IMG/VR virus record: IMGVR_UViG_3300025121_000011 | Span: 124,001-188,000 of that record | DNA: 64,000 nucleotides | DNA from: a virus | Reading direction: 5' to 3' (one strand) | Part shown: positions 9,539-18,786 of the stretch, in pieces | Position numbering within the stretch: position 1 is the first letter of the stretch | Layout of the letters: the number at the start of each line of letters is the position of its first letter | The notes under the pieces: model-generated | The model's input: only the letters and a program-made list of their open reading frames with translations | Told to the model about the DNA's origin: nothing | The model's database searches: none | Translations under genes and position numbers: made by a program

Positions 9539-10147
9539 ATGCCTGCATATCCCAAAACCGGATCTATACTAGATAGTACCACCCGTACATCACTCTCAAC
9601 TCAAATAATTATTCTTGTAAATAATGAGCCTGTAGGGGCAATACAGAAATTTTCTGAGAGTCAAAGTCGAAACAATAAGAGAATTTCTGAAATTGGTACA
9701 GATGGCACTATTGAGTTGGTGCCTAATGCACCAACGGATATTTCTTTATCAGTTACTCGAATTGCATTTGATGGTTTAACTGTTACAGAAGCTTTTTCTA
9801 GAGGCTTTAGAAATGTACAGGCTCAACGTATTCCTTTTGATATTATAGTGATAGATCAATTTACAGGAACGGGAGATGATGCGGTTATCACTACTTATCA
9901 TAATTGTTGGTTTAAAAGTATTAGACGAAGTTATCAATCTGATGATTATATTATTTCAGAAGATTGCGATGTTGATGTAGAATATATATCTACTATCCGC
10001 GGAGGCGATGCTATAGCCTTAAGCCAGGGTGCTGGTGGTGGACGTCAATTAGCGGGCACTCAATTTGATAAGGTTGAAGGTTGGGCGGACTCTGGAGTGA
10101 GAAGAGGTGCATTAGATTATCCAGGATTAATTTCAGCTTCTTGGTAA
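9539..10147 (+). CDS. Tail tube protein
   Basis: A 202-residue protein that matches myovirus tail-tube subunits in length, position (directly after sheath) and pattern. N-terminal beta region 'STQIIILVNNEPVGAIQKFS' followed by 'SRNNKRISEIGTDGTIELVP', then 'SVTRIAFDGLTVTEAFSRGF'. This N-terminal strand/loop arrangement with 'I.EIG.dg.ie.vP' recurs in T4-like tube and related structural proteins. The product polymerises into the inner tube for DNA passage. It has a long leader, strong Shine-Dalgarno (GGAGGG) and its own terminator, consistent with the high copy number needed for a tube subunit. Confidence 0.88.
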   Translation: MPAYPKTGSILDSTTRTSLSTQIIILVNNEPVGAIQKFSESQSRNNKRISEIGTDGTIELVPNAPTDISLSVTRIAFDGLTVTEAFSRGFRNVQAQRIPFDIIVIDQFTGTGDDAVITTYHNCWFKSIRRSYQSDDYIISEDCDVDVEYISTIRGGDAIALSQGAGGGRQLAGTQFDKVEGWADSGVRRGALDYPGLISASW

Positions 10148-10162
10148 GATATAATCTTTGTG

Positions 10163-10192
10163 AAAAATCCCTGCTTTTTAGCAGGGATTTTT
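10163..10192 (+). terminator. Rho-independent terminator after tail tube
   Basis: Perfect 13-bp stem (10163-10175 with 10180-10192), GC core TCCCTGCT/AGCAGGGA, TTTT loop, right arm ending in a run of T. The A-run on the left arm means it could also terminate leftward transcription. It isolates the tube transcript from the chaperone/tape-measure operon. Confidence 0.9.
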
Positions 10193-10202
10193 GTACTCGC
10201 TT

Positions 10203-10229
10203 TTGTTAATAAAGTACGTACAATATAAT
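10203..10229 (+). promoter_or_regulatory. Candidate promoter for the chaperone/tape-measure operon
   Basis: TTGTTA (10203-10208), 15-nt spacer containing the palindrome GTACGTAC (10214-10221), then a perfect TATAAT (10224-10229), about 29 nt before the ATG at 10258. It follows directly after the terminator, where a new promoter is expected. Confidence 0.4.
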
Positions 10230-10257
10230 TGCGTTAATATTATAATTAGGAGATGTT

Positions 10258-10827
10258 ATGCCGAAAGATAATTCTGTTAGTATGTCACACAATCAAATTG
10301 GTTCAGATAGAAATAGACGGCTTAAGTCTTTGCCAGTCAAAGAAAACATAGAAAAAGCTCAACCTATGCTTGCTGAGGCAAAAGATATTTTTGCAAAATT
10401 AGACGGTAAAGTAGCGGAAGCTCAGATTAAAGATTTAGAAGAAAGTGGACCAAGATTGGCAAATTTTCAAGATTTAGTTTTCTTAGAAAAAATGGAAAAG
10501 ACTATTGAAATTGCTGGATGGATTTTCCAAATGCATACATTAACAGCTAAAGAGCAAAGAGATCTTTTATCTCATATCATGAGCTTACCAGCAGATAAGC
10601 GACTAATATTTGCTAAACCATATACAATCTGGATGTCATTAGATACTATTAATGACACACCAATTGAGGTGGCGGCCTCTTCTGCGGGTTATGAAGATGA
10701 TTTTGATTTTATTTGTAGTTGGCAAGATCCCTTGATTGAGAGACTATTTAGCGAATATGAAAAATTATTTAATTCATCTAAGTCTGTATTTCAAGCTGAT
10801 ACAGTGGAGAATGATCTAAAAAAATAA
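10258..10827 (+). CDS. Tail assembly chaperone, short form (G-like)
   Basis: A 189-residue soluble protein with helical character in the second half (KMEKTIEIAGWIFQMHTLTA, then KEQRDLLSHIM). Location is diagnostic: two overlapping frames between tube and tape measure, as in lambda G/GT and most long-tailed phages. Its last codons form A AAA AAA just before TAA (10825-10827), and a -1 slip there reads straight into the next ORF. The short form would bind and keep the tape measure soluble during tail assembly. Assignment comes mainly from position and the frameshift signal rather than sequence family. Confidence 0.75.
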   Translation: MPKDNSVSMSHNQIGSDRNRRLKSLPVKENIEKAQPMLAEAKDIFAKLDGKVAEAQIKDLEESGPRLANFQDLVFLEKMEKTIEIAGWIFQMHTLTAKEQRDLLSHIMSLPADKRLIFAKPYTIWMSLDTINDTPIEVAASSAGYEDDFDFICSWQDPLIERLFSEYEKLFNSSKSVFQADTVENDLKK

Positions 10828-10851
10828 TGAAGGAGCCCGGCCACAGGCTCC
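10818..10851 (+). other. Programmed -1 ribosomal frameshift signal
   Basis: Slippery heptamer A AAA AAA (10818-10824) in the correct zero-frame phase, one codon before the stop. A 7-nt spacer (10825-10831) follows, then a 6-bp all-but-one GC stem GGAGCC (10832-10837)/GGCTCC (10846-10851) with an 8-nt loop. The -1 frame has a stop at 10812-10814 and is open from 10815 on, so slippage can only productively happen here. After the slip the next codons are ATA, then the ATG at 10827. The hairpin stands out as a GC-rich island in AT-rich DNA. Confidence 0.85.
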
Positions 10852-11282
10852 GGTGGAAGCTATGCAAGGCTCTTGGAAAGTCAGTGGATGATACAGAATT
10901 TGCTCAGATATCTCGTGAGCAATGGTTCTGGTATAGTGCTATGATTATTCAAGATGAACAAGAAGATTATGAACATCAACGTAATCTTCTTGAATATTTA
11001 GCTTCGTTCTGGAATTCATCTGCTGTTAAGAAGATTCAGGATGCCAGATCTTCCTCTGAGGTTCATAATTTCGCTTCAGATGAAGAATTTGAACAACAGA
11101 TTTTGGGTGGAGACTATCGAGACAATAAATTCATTAAAGCTATACAGTCTATAAACGATATGAAAGATACTAATAGCTCAAGTAAAGGTGATGATGATGA
11201 TGATGATTCAATGAGGAATCTCATTATGAAAGGTAAGATTAAGCTTCCAACTGATCTTGCCACTTTAATTGATGAGGTATAA
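10827..11282 (+). CDS. Tail assembly chaperone frameshift extension (T-like)
   Basis: A 151-residue frame expected to be made as the C-terminal part of a 341-residue fusion (189 residues of the upstream ORF, one Ile from ATA, then this frame). It opens with 'GHRLRWKLCKALGKSVDD', followed by 'ISREQWFWYSAMI', which resembles the T-extension signature of other phages ('R...LA.alG.tv.el...s..E...w'). A run of six Asp residues follows at about 123-128. No good Shine-Dalgarno sits before ATG 10827 (closest GGAG ends 18 nt upstream), so independent initiation is unlikely. The long form would recruit the tape measure to the tail initiator. Confidence 0.75.
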   Translation: MKEPGHRLRWKLCKALGKSVDDTEFAQISREQWFWYSAMIIQDEQEDYEHQRNLLEYLASFWNSSAVKKIQDARSSSEVHNFASDEEFEQQILGGDYRDNKFIKAIQSINDMKDTNSSSKGDDDDDDSMRNLIMKGKIKLPTDLATLIDEV

Positions 11283-11284
11283 TA

Positions 11285-13117
11285 ATGCCAATTAGTGATG
11301 TCACGAAAGCATTTGATGGTGCTGGCGAATCTGTAGCAACATTACACTCTGGAATAGATGGTCTTAATAAAGCTGTTTTAGAGGGTGGAAATGCTATGAC
11401 TGCTTTAGCTAGTAGTATTGGAAGCCTTGGTACTAGCGGGCAGCAATTGACTGGCTCCTTAGCTTCTTTAACGGATGTTATTCCAGGTCTTAAGTTGGTT
11501 GGTGGTGCATTTAATATCATCGGTTCATCAATTTTAGCGGTATCGTCTATTGCTAAAAATTTCATAAAGGTTATTGATGAGGCTGCGGGAGTAATGGATG
11601 GACTTACAGGAATCAGCAGAGGATTATCTTTGCAATTATTTGAGGTTGCAGCAGGATTTGGCGGTGGATATGATGCGGCATATGAATATAAAAATATGTT
11701 ACTTGGTATGGCAACAGACTTGGCAGATTATGAATTTGGATTCATTAATCTATCTGAATCAAAACAAATGTTTGAATCTGCTAGACAAGCAAAATTAAGT
11801 TTAGAAGACCTTACGACTACTATCATTACCTCAGATACCACAATGGTAGGTTATGCCGCTGGAATATTACAGGCTAGCTCTATGGGACTAAAATTAGCAG
11901 AATATTCTAATCTTCTTGGTGATGCAATTTATGGACAAGGATTAAATACTAAAGAAGCCATGATACAATTATCTACTTTCAGAAATGTAGCAGGCGATAC
12001 TGGTGTTTCTTTAGATGATGTAACAAGCACTTTGCAGGGTTTGTCGCGTAGTTTTAGAACAATGGGGGTTGAAGCGGATTTTGGTGAGCCAATTTTAAGA
12101 GGATTTGCAGCATCATTAGATGATATTGGATTAGGCGCAGAAAATGCTAAGGCTTTGACCGAAAATCTTAGTAAATCTATTGCAAATATCGCTTTTAACC
12201 CTGCCTTAGCTTACGTTACTTCTCAATTTGGCAATCTCGGTTATGGTAAAGGAGGCTCAGCATTAAGCGCCTCTTATGAAATTCAGGCGAAGCTTATTGA
12301 GGCAGAAAAAACTGGTGACCAAGCCGCAGTAGGAGCGGAGTTAGCTGGGGCCATGAGAGATGTTCTCACCAAGTTAGGTGGGGGAAGTATAGTAACGGTT
12401 CAGCAAGCTGCCGCAGATGCATCTTTGGCTCCAACAGCATATAAACAACAGCAGATTTTAGAAGGTATGTATGGTTTAGATTCCCAATCAAGTGCTAGAA
12501 CATTAGAGATGTTGGCCAATCTTGAAAATGCTACTAAGTCTGGAGACAAAGATTTAGAAGCGCAGTTGGCAAAGGATTTTGCAGACGGAAAAAATGTTCG
12601 AAACAGTACTCGTGGTTTTCAAGAGGCTATATCCTCTAAGGTTTCTGCTTTAGGCGCCCAAGCTATTTTACAGACATCTGCTTTACAACAAATTGGTATA
12701 CATCTTGGACTTAGAGGAATAGATAAAGAGTTCAAAGAAAAAAGTGAAGATATCGCTGGGTTAAATATATTTGAGGAAATGGTTGGAAAAATTCAGTCTT
12801 CTGAGGGAAAGGCTGCACCAACCGCTGAAGCACTTGCTGGTGGAGCAAATATGTCTTATAAAGATCTTGCTAGTATGGCCGGCAAAGTTGTAGCGGAGGG
12901 AGGAGATCCAGCTAAAATGCAGGCACAGCTTTACACAGCAATTACAGGTAAAGAGCCGCCTGCTACCGAAGATAAGGGTGGAGTTGGAGAAAATTCAATG
13001 ATTATTTTGAGTAATACTTTATCTGTTTTAAACAATACTTTAAATAGTTTTGGAACCAATATAAGTGTTAAATTAGATAGTTTAACCCAAATGCTTAAGG
13101 CACAAAATCCATTTTAA
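11285..13117 (+). CDS. Tail tape measure protein
   Basis: A 610-residue protein directly after the frameshifted chaperones. It is Ala/Gly/Ser/Leu-rich and mostly helical, with a hydrophobic segment at about 64-95 (IPGLKLVGGAFNIIGSSIL) of the kind tape measures use for membrane passage. At about 0.15 nm per residue it would set a tail of roughly 90 nm, modest for a phage with such large baseplate genes. It starts 3 nt after the chaperone stop. No lysozyme or peptidase motif is visible. Confidence rests on gene order, size and composition. Confidence 0.75.
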   Translation: MPISDVTKAFDGAGESVATLHSGIDGLNKAVLEGGNAMTALASSIGSLGTSGQQLTGSLASLTDVIPGLKLVGGAFNIIGSSILAVSSIAKNFIKVIDEAAGVMDGLTGISRGLSLQLFEVAAGFGGGYDAAYEYKNMLLGMATDLADYEFGFINLSESKQMFESARQAKLSLEDLTTTIITSDTTMVGYAAGILQASSMGLKLAEYSNLLGDAIYGQGLNTKEAMIQLSTFRNVAGDTGVSLDDVTSTLQGLSRSFRTMGVEADFGEPILRGFAASLDDIGLGAENAKALTENLSKSIANIAFNPALAYVTSQFGNLGYGKGGSALSASYEIQAKLIEAEKTGDQAAVGAELAGAMRDVLTKLGGGSIVTVQQAAADASLAPTAYKQQQILEGMYGLDSQSSARTLEMLANLENATKSGDKDLEAQLAKDFADGKNVRNSTRGFQEAISSKVSALGAQAILQTSALQQIGIHLGLRGIDKEFKEKSEDIAGLNIFEEMVGKIQSSEGKAAPTAEALAGGANMSYKDLASMAGKVVAEGGDPAKMQAQLYTAITGKEPPATEDKGGVGENSMIILSNTLSVLNNTLNSFGTNISVKLDSLTQMLKAQNPF

Positions 13118-13127
13118 AGGAGTTTTT

Positions 13128-14027
13128 ATGGCTAGACAAGTTATGTGGTTTTTATTGCCACAAGATCTGGAGGCTCTAATCTCTAAAACTGGAGAACATA
13201 GAGATCATCTTCCAATTTATATCAATCCTCAAAGTTTTGATATTAAAGAAACTAAGCTAATTAATCATACGTTATCTAAAGGTGGTTATATTGTCCAGTA
13301 TTGGGGCGAAGAATTGCCAATCATTACTGTAGGAGGAACTACTGGTTCCGGTGGTATTGAGGCTATAAACATATTGCGTGATATTTATCGTCACGAACAG
13401 TTAACAATGAACCGAATTTTAATACAGAGAGCTAATGATTTTGCCTCTAACTCTTCTAATACTTTGGAAAATTCAAATAGCGCTAACTCTACATCTGGAG
13501 TAACCGCCACTATAGATGCCTTGTTTAGTGGTGCGGCAACAAGTATTATAGAAGGTACAAGATCTGTGGTCGAAGAGATAACTCAGGCTTTTTTAGGCAT
13601 TTCTGATGATACCTCTAAGAAAACTACTTTACTTCCATCATTAGGTGCATTTGCTGTTTCTATTGATATATTTTTTCAAGGAGTTAAATATAGGGGATTT
13701 TTTAAAGATTTTTCAGTACAAGAAAAAGCAGAAAGTCCTGGATTGTTTGACTATAATTTTACATTTATGGTAACAAGAAGAACTGGTCGCAGAAATAACT
13801 TTATGCCTTGGCATAGAAACCCATTATATTCAGATGGCACTCCAAGATCTGCTTCAGTTCCAACTAATGGCGCAGCAACTAATGAATTATCTATTCCAAC
13901 CGAAGCAGATTATGGAAATACTCAGGAACAAATGATTGGTGGCCGATTAAAATCTTCTTTTAACCAAACTAAAGAAGGATTAGCTGATATTAATCAAGTG
14001 CCAATAAATAGGCGGAGTAAGTTTTAA
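13128..14027 (+). CDS. Baseplate/tube-end structural protein, unassigned subtype
   Basis: A 299-residue protein. The N-terminal part 'LPIYINPQSFDIKETKLINH' followed by 'SKGGYIVQYWGEELPIITVG' is a recurrent pattern in phage and contractile-injection baseplate proteins located between tape measure and hub. The segment 'FAVSIDIFFQGVKYRGFFKD' followed by 'SPGLFDYNFTFMV' resembles the strand pair of tube-fold or LysM-adjacent baseplate proteins (T4 gp53/gp54 or Afp7 type). A Ser/Asn-rich linker lies at about 105-127. AAGGAG 5 nt upstream of ATG supports the start, and its TAA overlaps the next ATG by one base. The exact counterpart cannot be decided from sequence alone. Confidence 0.5.
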   Translation: MARQVMWFLLPQDLEALISKTGEHRDHLPIYINPQSFDIKETKLINHTLSKGGYIVQYWGEELPIITVGGTTGSGGIEAINILRDIYRHEQLTMNRILIQRANDFASNSSNTLENSNSANSTSGVTATIDALFSGAATSIIEGTRSVVEEITQAFLGISDDTSKKTTLLPSLGAFAVSIDIFFQGVKYRGFFKDFSVQEKAESPGLFDYNFTFMVTRRTGRRNNFMPWHRNPLYSDGTPRSASVPTNGAATNELSIPTEADYGNTQEQMIGGRLKSSFNQTKEGLADINQVPINRRSKF

Positions 14028-17000
14028 TGTCTTATAATTATATTGTTAAAAAAAGTATTTCCAATATCTTATCAAATGCTTTATCTGGAAATTATCCATT
14101 ATTTATTGGTGGAAATACTGAGAGTAATTTATTTGGAGATGGTATTGCTATAAATTTGGGACAAAATAAGTTGGAATCTCATATTCCGAATACAAGAAAT
14201 ATAGTCACTATATCTCCGGAAGCATCTATTTTAATAAAGAAAAAAGCTTTTTCTACTTTCAAGGCCAATAATGATCTTAAGTTTATGGATAAAACAGAAA
14301 AAATGCTGTTAAGAGCAACCAAAACATTATTTGCTTATAAGTGTGCTCAAATTAGAACATATGAAGCTTTAACTAAATTTGAGGATTTTTTCAAACAGAC
14401 ACATCAAATTAATCTTGGTTTGTTTATAGATTTATTAAATAATGCAAAATTCTTAGAAGCAAATACCTCTCCAACAGATCTTAGTGCGCAGAATGGCATA
14501 GGGAAAATCACTGGCGCAATTAATAATACACTTTTAGCGTTAGGATTTGATGATGTAGCTTATGATGCATACAAGGAAGACATCTTAAAAATAGTTAAAC
14601 GAAATGCATTTGCCTCAGATATAAAACTTACAACCTGGATTGTAGATCCTGAAAGCCTAGAGAACTATAACACCGGTCCAGGTACAGGTGTAATTGATTT
14701 GTGTATGTTTACCAATTTTAATACGATGTGTACGTTAGAAACATCCCCAAGTCCTGCATCTTTTACTTTAGAAGACCCATATCGTATCATGTCTGTTTCG
14801 GAAGATGACATTGAAGTTGCTATTGATGAAGCGGTTAATGGTACAATAGGATTATTAAATGCTTTGACTTCTGGAGATCCTAATAGTCCCGCATTAGATG
14901 TTTCTAGTATTGTTTCTGCTGGACTTGAAAAATTGGGTTTAGGTTCTTTAGACGGTAGTTTGGATATGGGATATATTCGTAATAGACTTAGAGTTTTCTA
15001 TCTTGGAAAATCTATTGTTAACGCTGGAGATGAGGTTCATTTTTATATTCGGGGAAATAAAACAGTTGAACATTTTAATTCCGAAGAATCTAGTTTTGAT
15101 GAAGATTATTTGCAAATTGACGAAAATGTTTTAGAAGCCGAAAGAATACTATATACTAATCAAAGAATTGATTTAGAAACTTATAAAAAACTTAGAAAAA
15201 ATTCTGATAATGCATTATCTATGACTCATGTTTATGGTGGTTTTATTACAGATGTAGAAGAAAGTTTTTCTAATGGTAAGTGGATTTTAAATGCTCGTTG
15301 TATTGATAATATGGGTTGGTTGCAGTGGGCTAGACTTAACGTAGAGCCTGCCATTGATGATCCTCAGGGTGTATTAGAAGATCCCTTGACTCCATATGAA
15401 ATTAAAACAGATGAGTCTGGTAGAGTTTTATCTGTTAGTGGACCACAATTATTAGATGAAAATAAATATCTATTGCAAAGTGGATTATTGAAATATGATT
15501 CTGGTATTTTAAATGGACAGGTAGCATCCGAGACAAACCTTTTACAGGGCCAATACAATGATGGCGGCTCTTTGCATGGCTCTAAGATTATGCAGCATCC
15601 AAGTGGATTTGTTTACAGATGGAAAGATGGTGTAATTACTGCTACGGCAAATCTTTCTGTTAATGATCCTCTTGATGAAGATGTTGTTTCAGCTAGACGC
15701 CATCGTCAATTTTATGGTTGGCCCGTCACTTCCTCTGATAGTAGTGCGCTGGGTGTTTTTAATAACTTAGATATCGCTAATATTTTAAGTATTTTAGTGG
15801 TGGGTCAACCATATAATGTGGAATCTTTTATTGAGCAAGCATATTTGGCAAATGGTTTGACCCAAACTTCTGCTAGCTCTCTTGACCCTACAAATGCCGT
15901 GACATCTATTCTTGAAGTTGCAAGAAAACAGAATAGATTGTTAGGAAACTTTAGACCATATCGAATGATTACATTAAGTAGTCAATCATTGGAAGAAGGA
16001 ACAAGCTCCTTTATAATGCGTGATAAAGCAAATAAAAGCATTGAAGCCTTAAGAGAACGAAAGATAAAATTGGCCAAAATCTTGAGAGATGTGACTACCA
16101 GAGAGGTGGTTACGGGCGGAAGCACCGGGTTACTAGCCAGAACAATTCAGTCAGAAATTGATACTATCAATACTAGCATTAATAATTTAGTCAAACCATT
16201 CAAAGATATTTCACTAGATTCTGCTGATGCATTAATTGATAATTTTAATCTTTTTGGAAATAATAGAACATTATCTTTATCTGGAAATTTTGATGCTGAT
16301 CATCAAGTTACTAGAGCCCTTACGATGGTTGGAGCGCGAAGACGTATTGAAGATGCTCGACTTAATAGAGATATGAACTTATTTATTGTTTCAGATCAAT
16401 ATGATGAAAATACAGATATTAGACCTTTTCTTCTAAAGTTCAGAGACTCTGGATATAAAGTTTTTAAAGGTGTTTATACTAGCGTTTATGAAAAAGCTGA
16501 AGCCGCGGCAGGTTTTATGAATATGGAATTTTTCTGTAATACAGAGGGAAATCTGGAGTTTAGACCTCCACAATGGAATAAAACACCTCGTTCTGTTTTA
16601 GAAAAATTAATGCAGATAGAAAAGGAAGGAGTAGTTCCAGGATTTTTAAGAGATTTGTTTGATAGAAGAACAACCTCTCTTAGGCGTGAAATTCACGGTT
16701 TAAATATAAAAATTGCATTAATATCTTTATTGATGGGTAAGTATCCAGATAAAACTTTAATTCCAAATATGATTGTCTCTGGACCCAATGCTTTAGCCTT
16801 TTTTGGTATATCTGTTGATACAATAGATGGGCAAGCAGAGTTGGGAGTATCTCAGCCTTTTAAGGCCAGTGCCTCTATTGGAGATATTCAAAATCTAGAC
16901 GATCAACTACTTGGTAATGGTTTATCTGTTAGTTTCTCTATGGGAGAAGAGGGAGACCTGCTTACTGGAAATACATCTACTATATTAGGAACTTTTGACC

Positions 17001-18778
17001 CGGTATTTCAAGAAACAGGTTCTTCTGTTTTTGATAATGTAGTTAGCACAATCGGAAACCCAGGTGGAGCAGATGCCAAAGCTATTGCAAATGCAGAAAA
17101 TCTCAATGTTGTGCGTAATAGCTTCCGAAAAATCTCAGGAGGAGGAGATCCGATGGCGGGACTAATCCCCAATGCTTCTTTTACAGATAGTGATTTTGTC
17201 TTTACCAAAGGAGAAGAGACTAAAGCTATAAGCAAATTAAATACATATCTTGGGCAACTTAAATCTGCTATTTCCGAGAGAGATAAGTTGGTAGAACTCT
17301 TAGTTCGTAATGAAGAAAAACAGAAGGAATTAGAAGAAATAGAATCCTTATTGGCTGGTGACAATAAGGATGATGGTGATAACTTTTTAACTATTGGCGG
17401 AGTAGATTTAGAAGAGACTTTTACTAAAGCTCAAAATGTTGTAAATACGGCGAAAGATATTCTAACCGGAGATTCTACAAAGGGAAGTCTATTTGATCAT
17501 TTAATTGAAGATGATACGAAAAACTTAAAGGGGCCCGGTTCAGGTCGAAGGTTTATAGTAGAAGATTATGATATTATTAGTTGCAGTTTTACCGAAACTC
17601 CTCCAGAATTCACAAGAATAGACGTTGTTGGGAATGCCCCGTTTCAAGAGGAACTTCAAGCCAAATTTGAAGAAAGATATTTTTGGGCAGGTGGAACTGA
17701 TTTTGACCTTTGGAGACAGTACGGATATAAACATATTAAAAGAGATTTACCATTTGCAAGTAATGCTGAATTACAATGCAGACCTTATGCATATTTAGAG
17801 CTTCAATTACAACGAACAAAAGTTAACCAAGGAAACTTAACAATTACTGGTAATGAATATTATGAACCTGGAGATGTAATTTATGTTAAAAGTAAGGGAT
17901 TATTGTATTATGTAACTTCTGTTGGACATGGTTTAGATTATGGTAGTCAAAAATTTACAACACAATTAACTCTTAATAATGGACATCCTCCGGGGGTTTA
18001 TTTACCAAGTCCATTAGATATTATCGGTCAACAATTAACCAAAGATCCTTTTTCAAATCAAGCAATTGTATATAGAAATTCTAATGGAGATGATAGTTAT
18101 CGTGAATTACGTCCTGATTGCGCTATATTATTTCCAAATAATACAGAAATTACTTCAGAAAATATAAATGTTCTATTGGACCACAAAGATAACATGGTTC
18201 GATTTGCTAATATGATGATTGAATTAAATACTCTTGTTTATGGAAATAAAAAAGTTTTATTAAGAGGTTTTATTCAATTTTCTGACGACATTCATCGTCA
18301 AGAGGTTGAAGCAAATATGCAGACTATTAAAGAATTATTAATCAACCCACAGATGATTACGCAATACGATAGCTCGGCCATGGGAGATGATCTTTTGGAT
18401 TCTATTTCACAGGCCGCCAGCGGTCTTATAGGAATTGATGCAGGGTCTACTAAGGGACTGACTCCCCTCATTTTACCAAATGGATTACAAGTCTCTCCAG
18501 TGCCTATGGAATCTATTATAGGCCAGATAGTTATTATGAATGGAGATGGTCAATCAGAAATAACCTGTATGAATAAAGAATTATTATCTTCCGCAGAAGC
18601 TGGAATTTTTCCTTTAGGAGGACCAAAACAAAAAACTTGGTTAGATTTTAGAGATGATTTAACTAAATTATATAAAATTATTGAAATTGGTATTATTGAT
18701 ATCAATAGAAGCTTAGATGATATTCGCGATGAATCATTTGTAAAATTAGATGCCAGCGGAGATCTGGGTATTTTTTAA
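14027..18778 (+). CDS. Giant baseplate hub protein (gp27/gpD-like core)
   Basis: A 1583-residue protein. Residues about 334-440 contain hub-like beta segments ('DEVHFYIRGNKTVEHF' and 'GGFITDVEESFSNGKWILNA'), matching the way hub proteins describe coordinate-frame barrels. Residues about 1061-1118 form a charged coiled coil (ISERDKLVELLVRNEEKQKE). Residues about 1178-1335 look like the second hub barrel: 'NEYYEPGDVIYVKSKGLLYY' then 'VTSVGHGLDYGSQKFTTQLT', the strand/turn pattern of late-control gene D proteins. The next gene encodes an OB-fold spike, the expected partner. Hubs are usually 350-600 residues, so this one carries large insertions. Confidence 0.65.
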   Translation: MSYNYIVKKSISNILSNALSGNYPLFIGGNTESNLFGDGIAINLGQNKLESHIPNTRNIVTISPEASILIKKKAFSTFKANNDLKFMDKTEKMLLRATKTLFAYKCAQIRTYEALTKFEDFFKQTHQINLGLFIDLLNNAKFLEANTSPTDLSAQNGIGKITGAINNTLLALGFDDVAYDAYKEDILKIVKRNAFASDIKLTTWIVDPESLENYNTGPGTGVIDLCMFTNFNTMCTLETSPSPASFTLEDPYRIMSVSEDDIEVAIDEAVNGTIGLLNALTSGDPNSPALDVSSIVSAGLEKLGLGSLDGSLDMGYIRNRLRVFYLGKSIVNAGDEVHFYIRGNKTVEHFNSEESSFDEDYLQIDENVLEAERILYTNQRIDLETYKKLRKNSDNALSMTHVYGGFITDVEESFSNGKWILNARCIDNMGWLQWARLNVEPAIDDPQGVLEDPLTPYEIKTDESGRVLSVSGPQLLDENKYLLQSGLLKYDSGILNGQVASETNLLQGQYNDGGSLHGSKIMQHPSGFVYRWKDGVITATANLSVNDPLDEDVVSARRHRQFYGWPVTSSDSSALGVFNNLDIANILSILVVGQPYNVESFIEQAYLANGLTQTSASSLDPTNAVTSILEVARKQNRLLGNFRPYRMITLSSQSLEEGTSSFIMRDKANKSIEALRERKIKLAKILRDVTTREVVTGGSTGLLARTIQSEIDTINTSINNLVKPFKDISLDSADALIDNFNLFGNNRTLSLSGNFDADHQVTRALTMVGARRRIEDARLNRDMNLFIVSDQYDENTDIRPFLLKFRDSGYKVFKGVYTSVYEKAEAAAGFMNMEFFCNTEGNLEFRPPQWNKTPRSVLEKLMQIEKEGVVPGFLRDLFDRRTTSLRREIHGLNIKIALISLLMGKYPDKTLIPNMIVSGPNALAFFGISVDTIDGQAELGVSQPFKASASIGDIQNLDDQLLGNGLSVSFSMGEEGDLLTGNTSTILGTFDPVFQETGSSVFDNVVSTIGNPGGADAKAIANAENLNVVRNSFRKISGGGDPMAGLIPNASFTDSDFVFTKGEETKAISKLNTYLGQLKSAISERDKLVELLVRNEEKQKELEEIESLLAGDNKDDGDNFLTIGGVDLEETFTKAQNVVNTAKDILTGDSTKGSLFDHLIEDDTKNLKGPGSGRRFIVEDYDIISCSFTETPPEFTRIDVVGNAPFQEELQAKFEERYFWAGGTDFDLWRQYGYKHIKRDLPFASNAELQCRPYAYLELQLQRTKVNQGNLTITGNEYYEPGDVIYVKSKGLLYYVTSVGHGLDYGSQKFTTQLTLNNGHPPGVYLPSPLDIIGQQLTKDPFSNQAIVYRNSNGDDSYRELRPDCAILFPNNTEITSENINVLLDHKDNMVRFANMMIELNTLVYGNKKVLLRGFIQFSDDIHRQEVEANMQTIKELLINPQMITQYDSSAMGDDLLDSISQAASGLIGIDAGSTKGLTPLILPNGLQVSPVPMESIIGQIVIMNGDGQSEITCMNKELLSSAEAGIFPLGGPKQKTWLDFRDDLTKLYKIIEIGIIDINRSLDDIRDESFVKLDASGDLGIF

Positions 18779-18786
18779 GGTGAAAT

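Noticed and set aside
10841-10856. H-type pseudoknot downstream of the slippery site (CCAC with GTGG)
   Set aside because: The pairing exists but the strand that must cross the 6-bp stem would have only one nucleotide. A simple hairpin is the more credible stimulator.
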